DNA from: an uncultured Oscillibacter sp.
GTDB taxonomy: Bacteria; Bacillota; Clostridia; Oscillospirales; Oscillospiraceae
Length of the DNA stretch: 6,797 nt
Assembly: GCA_948435975.1 (NCBI GenBank)
Contig: CAOJHG010000121.1
Coordinates: forward strand, 1 to 6,797
Reading direction: 5' to 3'
Part shown: in pieces, positions 6,597-6,797 of the stretch
How the letters are laid out: every line of letters starts with the position of its first letter
Numbering within the stretch: position 1 is the stretch's first letter
The notes under the pieces: generated by a model
The model's input: the letters and a program-made list of their open reading frames with translations, nothing else
Databases searched by the model: none
Told to the model about the DNA's origin: nothing
Translations under genes and position numbers: made by a program

Positions 6597-6647
6597 GTCA
6601 ATACTATCCTTTCTATAATTGGTAAAATTTGAATTATTTAGGCTTAA

Positions 6648-6677
6648 ATCATACAGAAATATTCAATAAATTGTTAA
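6648..6677 (-). promoter_or_regulatory. Probable relic promoter of the transposase
   Basis: On the minus strand TTAACA (6672-6677) and TATGAT (6648-6653) are separated by 18 bases; each is one base off the sigma-A consensus. The -10 lies about 50 bases before the pseudogene start codon, a normal promoter distance. If still active, transcription would run leftward against the 3' end of the cyclase gene. The surrounding DNA is AT-rich, which raises the chance of a random match. Confidence 0.45.
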
Positions 6678-6744
6678 GATATGTTAGGCTGTGTGTCTGC
6701 TTCACGGTTTCTTAAGGAAAACTGATGTGACAAGAAGAGCCATT
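6678..6744. other. AT-rich non-coding stretch
   Basis: Together with 6597-6647, this part is AT-rich with stops in most frames. Beyond the promoter-like and ribosome-like motifs listed separately, I see no RNA gene, riboswitch or clear terminator. The outer end of the IS remnant may lie in it. Confidence 0.5.
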
Positions 6745-6797
6745 TTATTTCTTTGCCAACAGGTCTGCATAGCGCTGGCGGTCGGATTCGGGAATTT
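6745..6797 (-). CDS. Possible C-terminal tail of a leftward gene entering from the right edge
   Basis: The minus strand is open from the right edge to a TAA at 6745-6747 and encodes IPESDRQRYADLLAKK. This charged, amphipathic helix looks like a genuine protein C-terminus. Codon third positions favour G or C, as in the rest of the window. Only 16 codons are visible, so no family can be named. A rival reading is a plus-strand gene starting at GTG 6727, seven bases after AAGGAA, with a hydrophobic N-terminus; the two exclude each other in most of this stretch. If this call is right, the gene is convergent with the operon. Confidence 0.35.
   Translation of the reverse strand, partial: IPESDRQRYADLLAKK

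Larger units (their letters stand above)
6412..6677 (-). mobile_element. Remnant of an IS5-family insertion sequence (transposase 5' end only)
   Basis: Contains the start of a transposase gene reading leftward with a likely promoter and ribosome site, but none of the catalytic DDE part and no downstream half. The 3' side is lost within a few bases of the cyclase stop codon. The outer limit on the right is uncertain: I could not identify a terminal inverted repeat or target duplication, so 6677 is only the edge of the promoter. This explains why the stretch carries open frames without being a live gene. Confidence 0.7.

Noticed and set aside
6408..6632. Two plus-strand frames (6408-6632 and 6415-6618) that could be small genes after the cyclase, one overlapping its stop as ATGA
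   Set aside because: Neither has a ribosome site, and both are the complement of the transposase remnant, whose minus-strand reading has recognisable family motifs.
6727..6797. Plus-strand gene start at GTG 6727 (MTRRAILFLC) with AAGGAA seven bases upstream
   Set aside because: Plausible, but its codons (aga, aga, tta, ata) are unlike the neighbours and the minus-strand tail looks more protein-like; the window is too short to decide.
1..6797. CRISPR array, tRNA, rRNA or riboswitch
   Set aside because: No regularly spaced direct repeats, cloverleaf or known aptamer core was seen; the gaps in the operon are at most 83 bases.

Overview
The window comes from a moderately high-GC, low-ambiguity Firmicutes chromosome. 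It most resembles a gut Clostridia of the Oscillospiraceae/Flavonifractor/Oscillibacter kind. That placement is an inference from S-layer homology (SLH) domains, BspA-type leucine-rich repeats, purine-rich Shine-Dalgarno sites, Sec signal peptides ending in ALAA, and GC-rich third codon positions. No marker gene is present to fix the taxon.

Four same-strand genes fill positions 1 to 6411 and look like one operon with gaps of 55 to 83 bases. (1) The 3' part of a GAF + HD-GYP protein, a predicted cyclic-di-GMP phosphodiesterase, runs off the left edge. (2) A secreted protein has a FecR-type beta domain, a short coiled coil, a Pro-Ser-Thr linker and a BspA-like leucine-rich repeat tail. (3) A secreted, wall-anchored protein has three SLH domains and a six-bladed NHL propeller. 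(4) A membrane adenylate cyclase has an extracellular CHASE2 sensor, four transmembrane segments and a cytoplasmic class III catalytic domain with all key residues and a Lys/Thr substrate pair. A perfect 14-bp hairpin sits between genes 3 and 4, just before the cyclase ribosome site.

The proposed logic is an inference. Two exported proteins monitor or decorate the cell surface, the CHASE2 domain reads an outside signal, and the cyclase turns it into cAMP. The GAF-HD-GYP protein in the same unit lowers cyclic-di-GMP, possibly in response to a ligand bound by its GAF domain. FecR and CHASE2-cyclase genes are known neighbours in other phyla; the SLH-NHL and BspA parts would be a Gram-positive version.

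The right end (6412 to 6797) is an accessory scar. On the minus strand lies a broken IS5-family transposase N-terminus with its own likely promoter and ribosome site. It begins within a few bases of the cyclase stop codon. Beyond it is AT-rich non-coding DNA, then possibly the last 16 codons of a leftward gene entering from the right edge.
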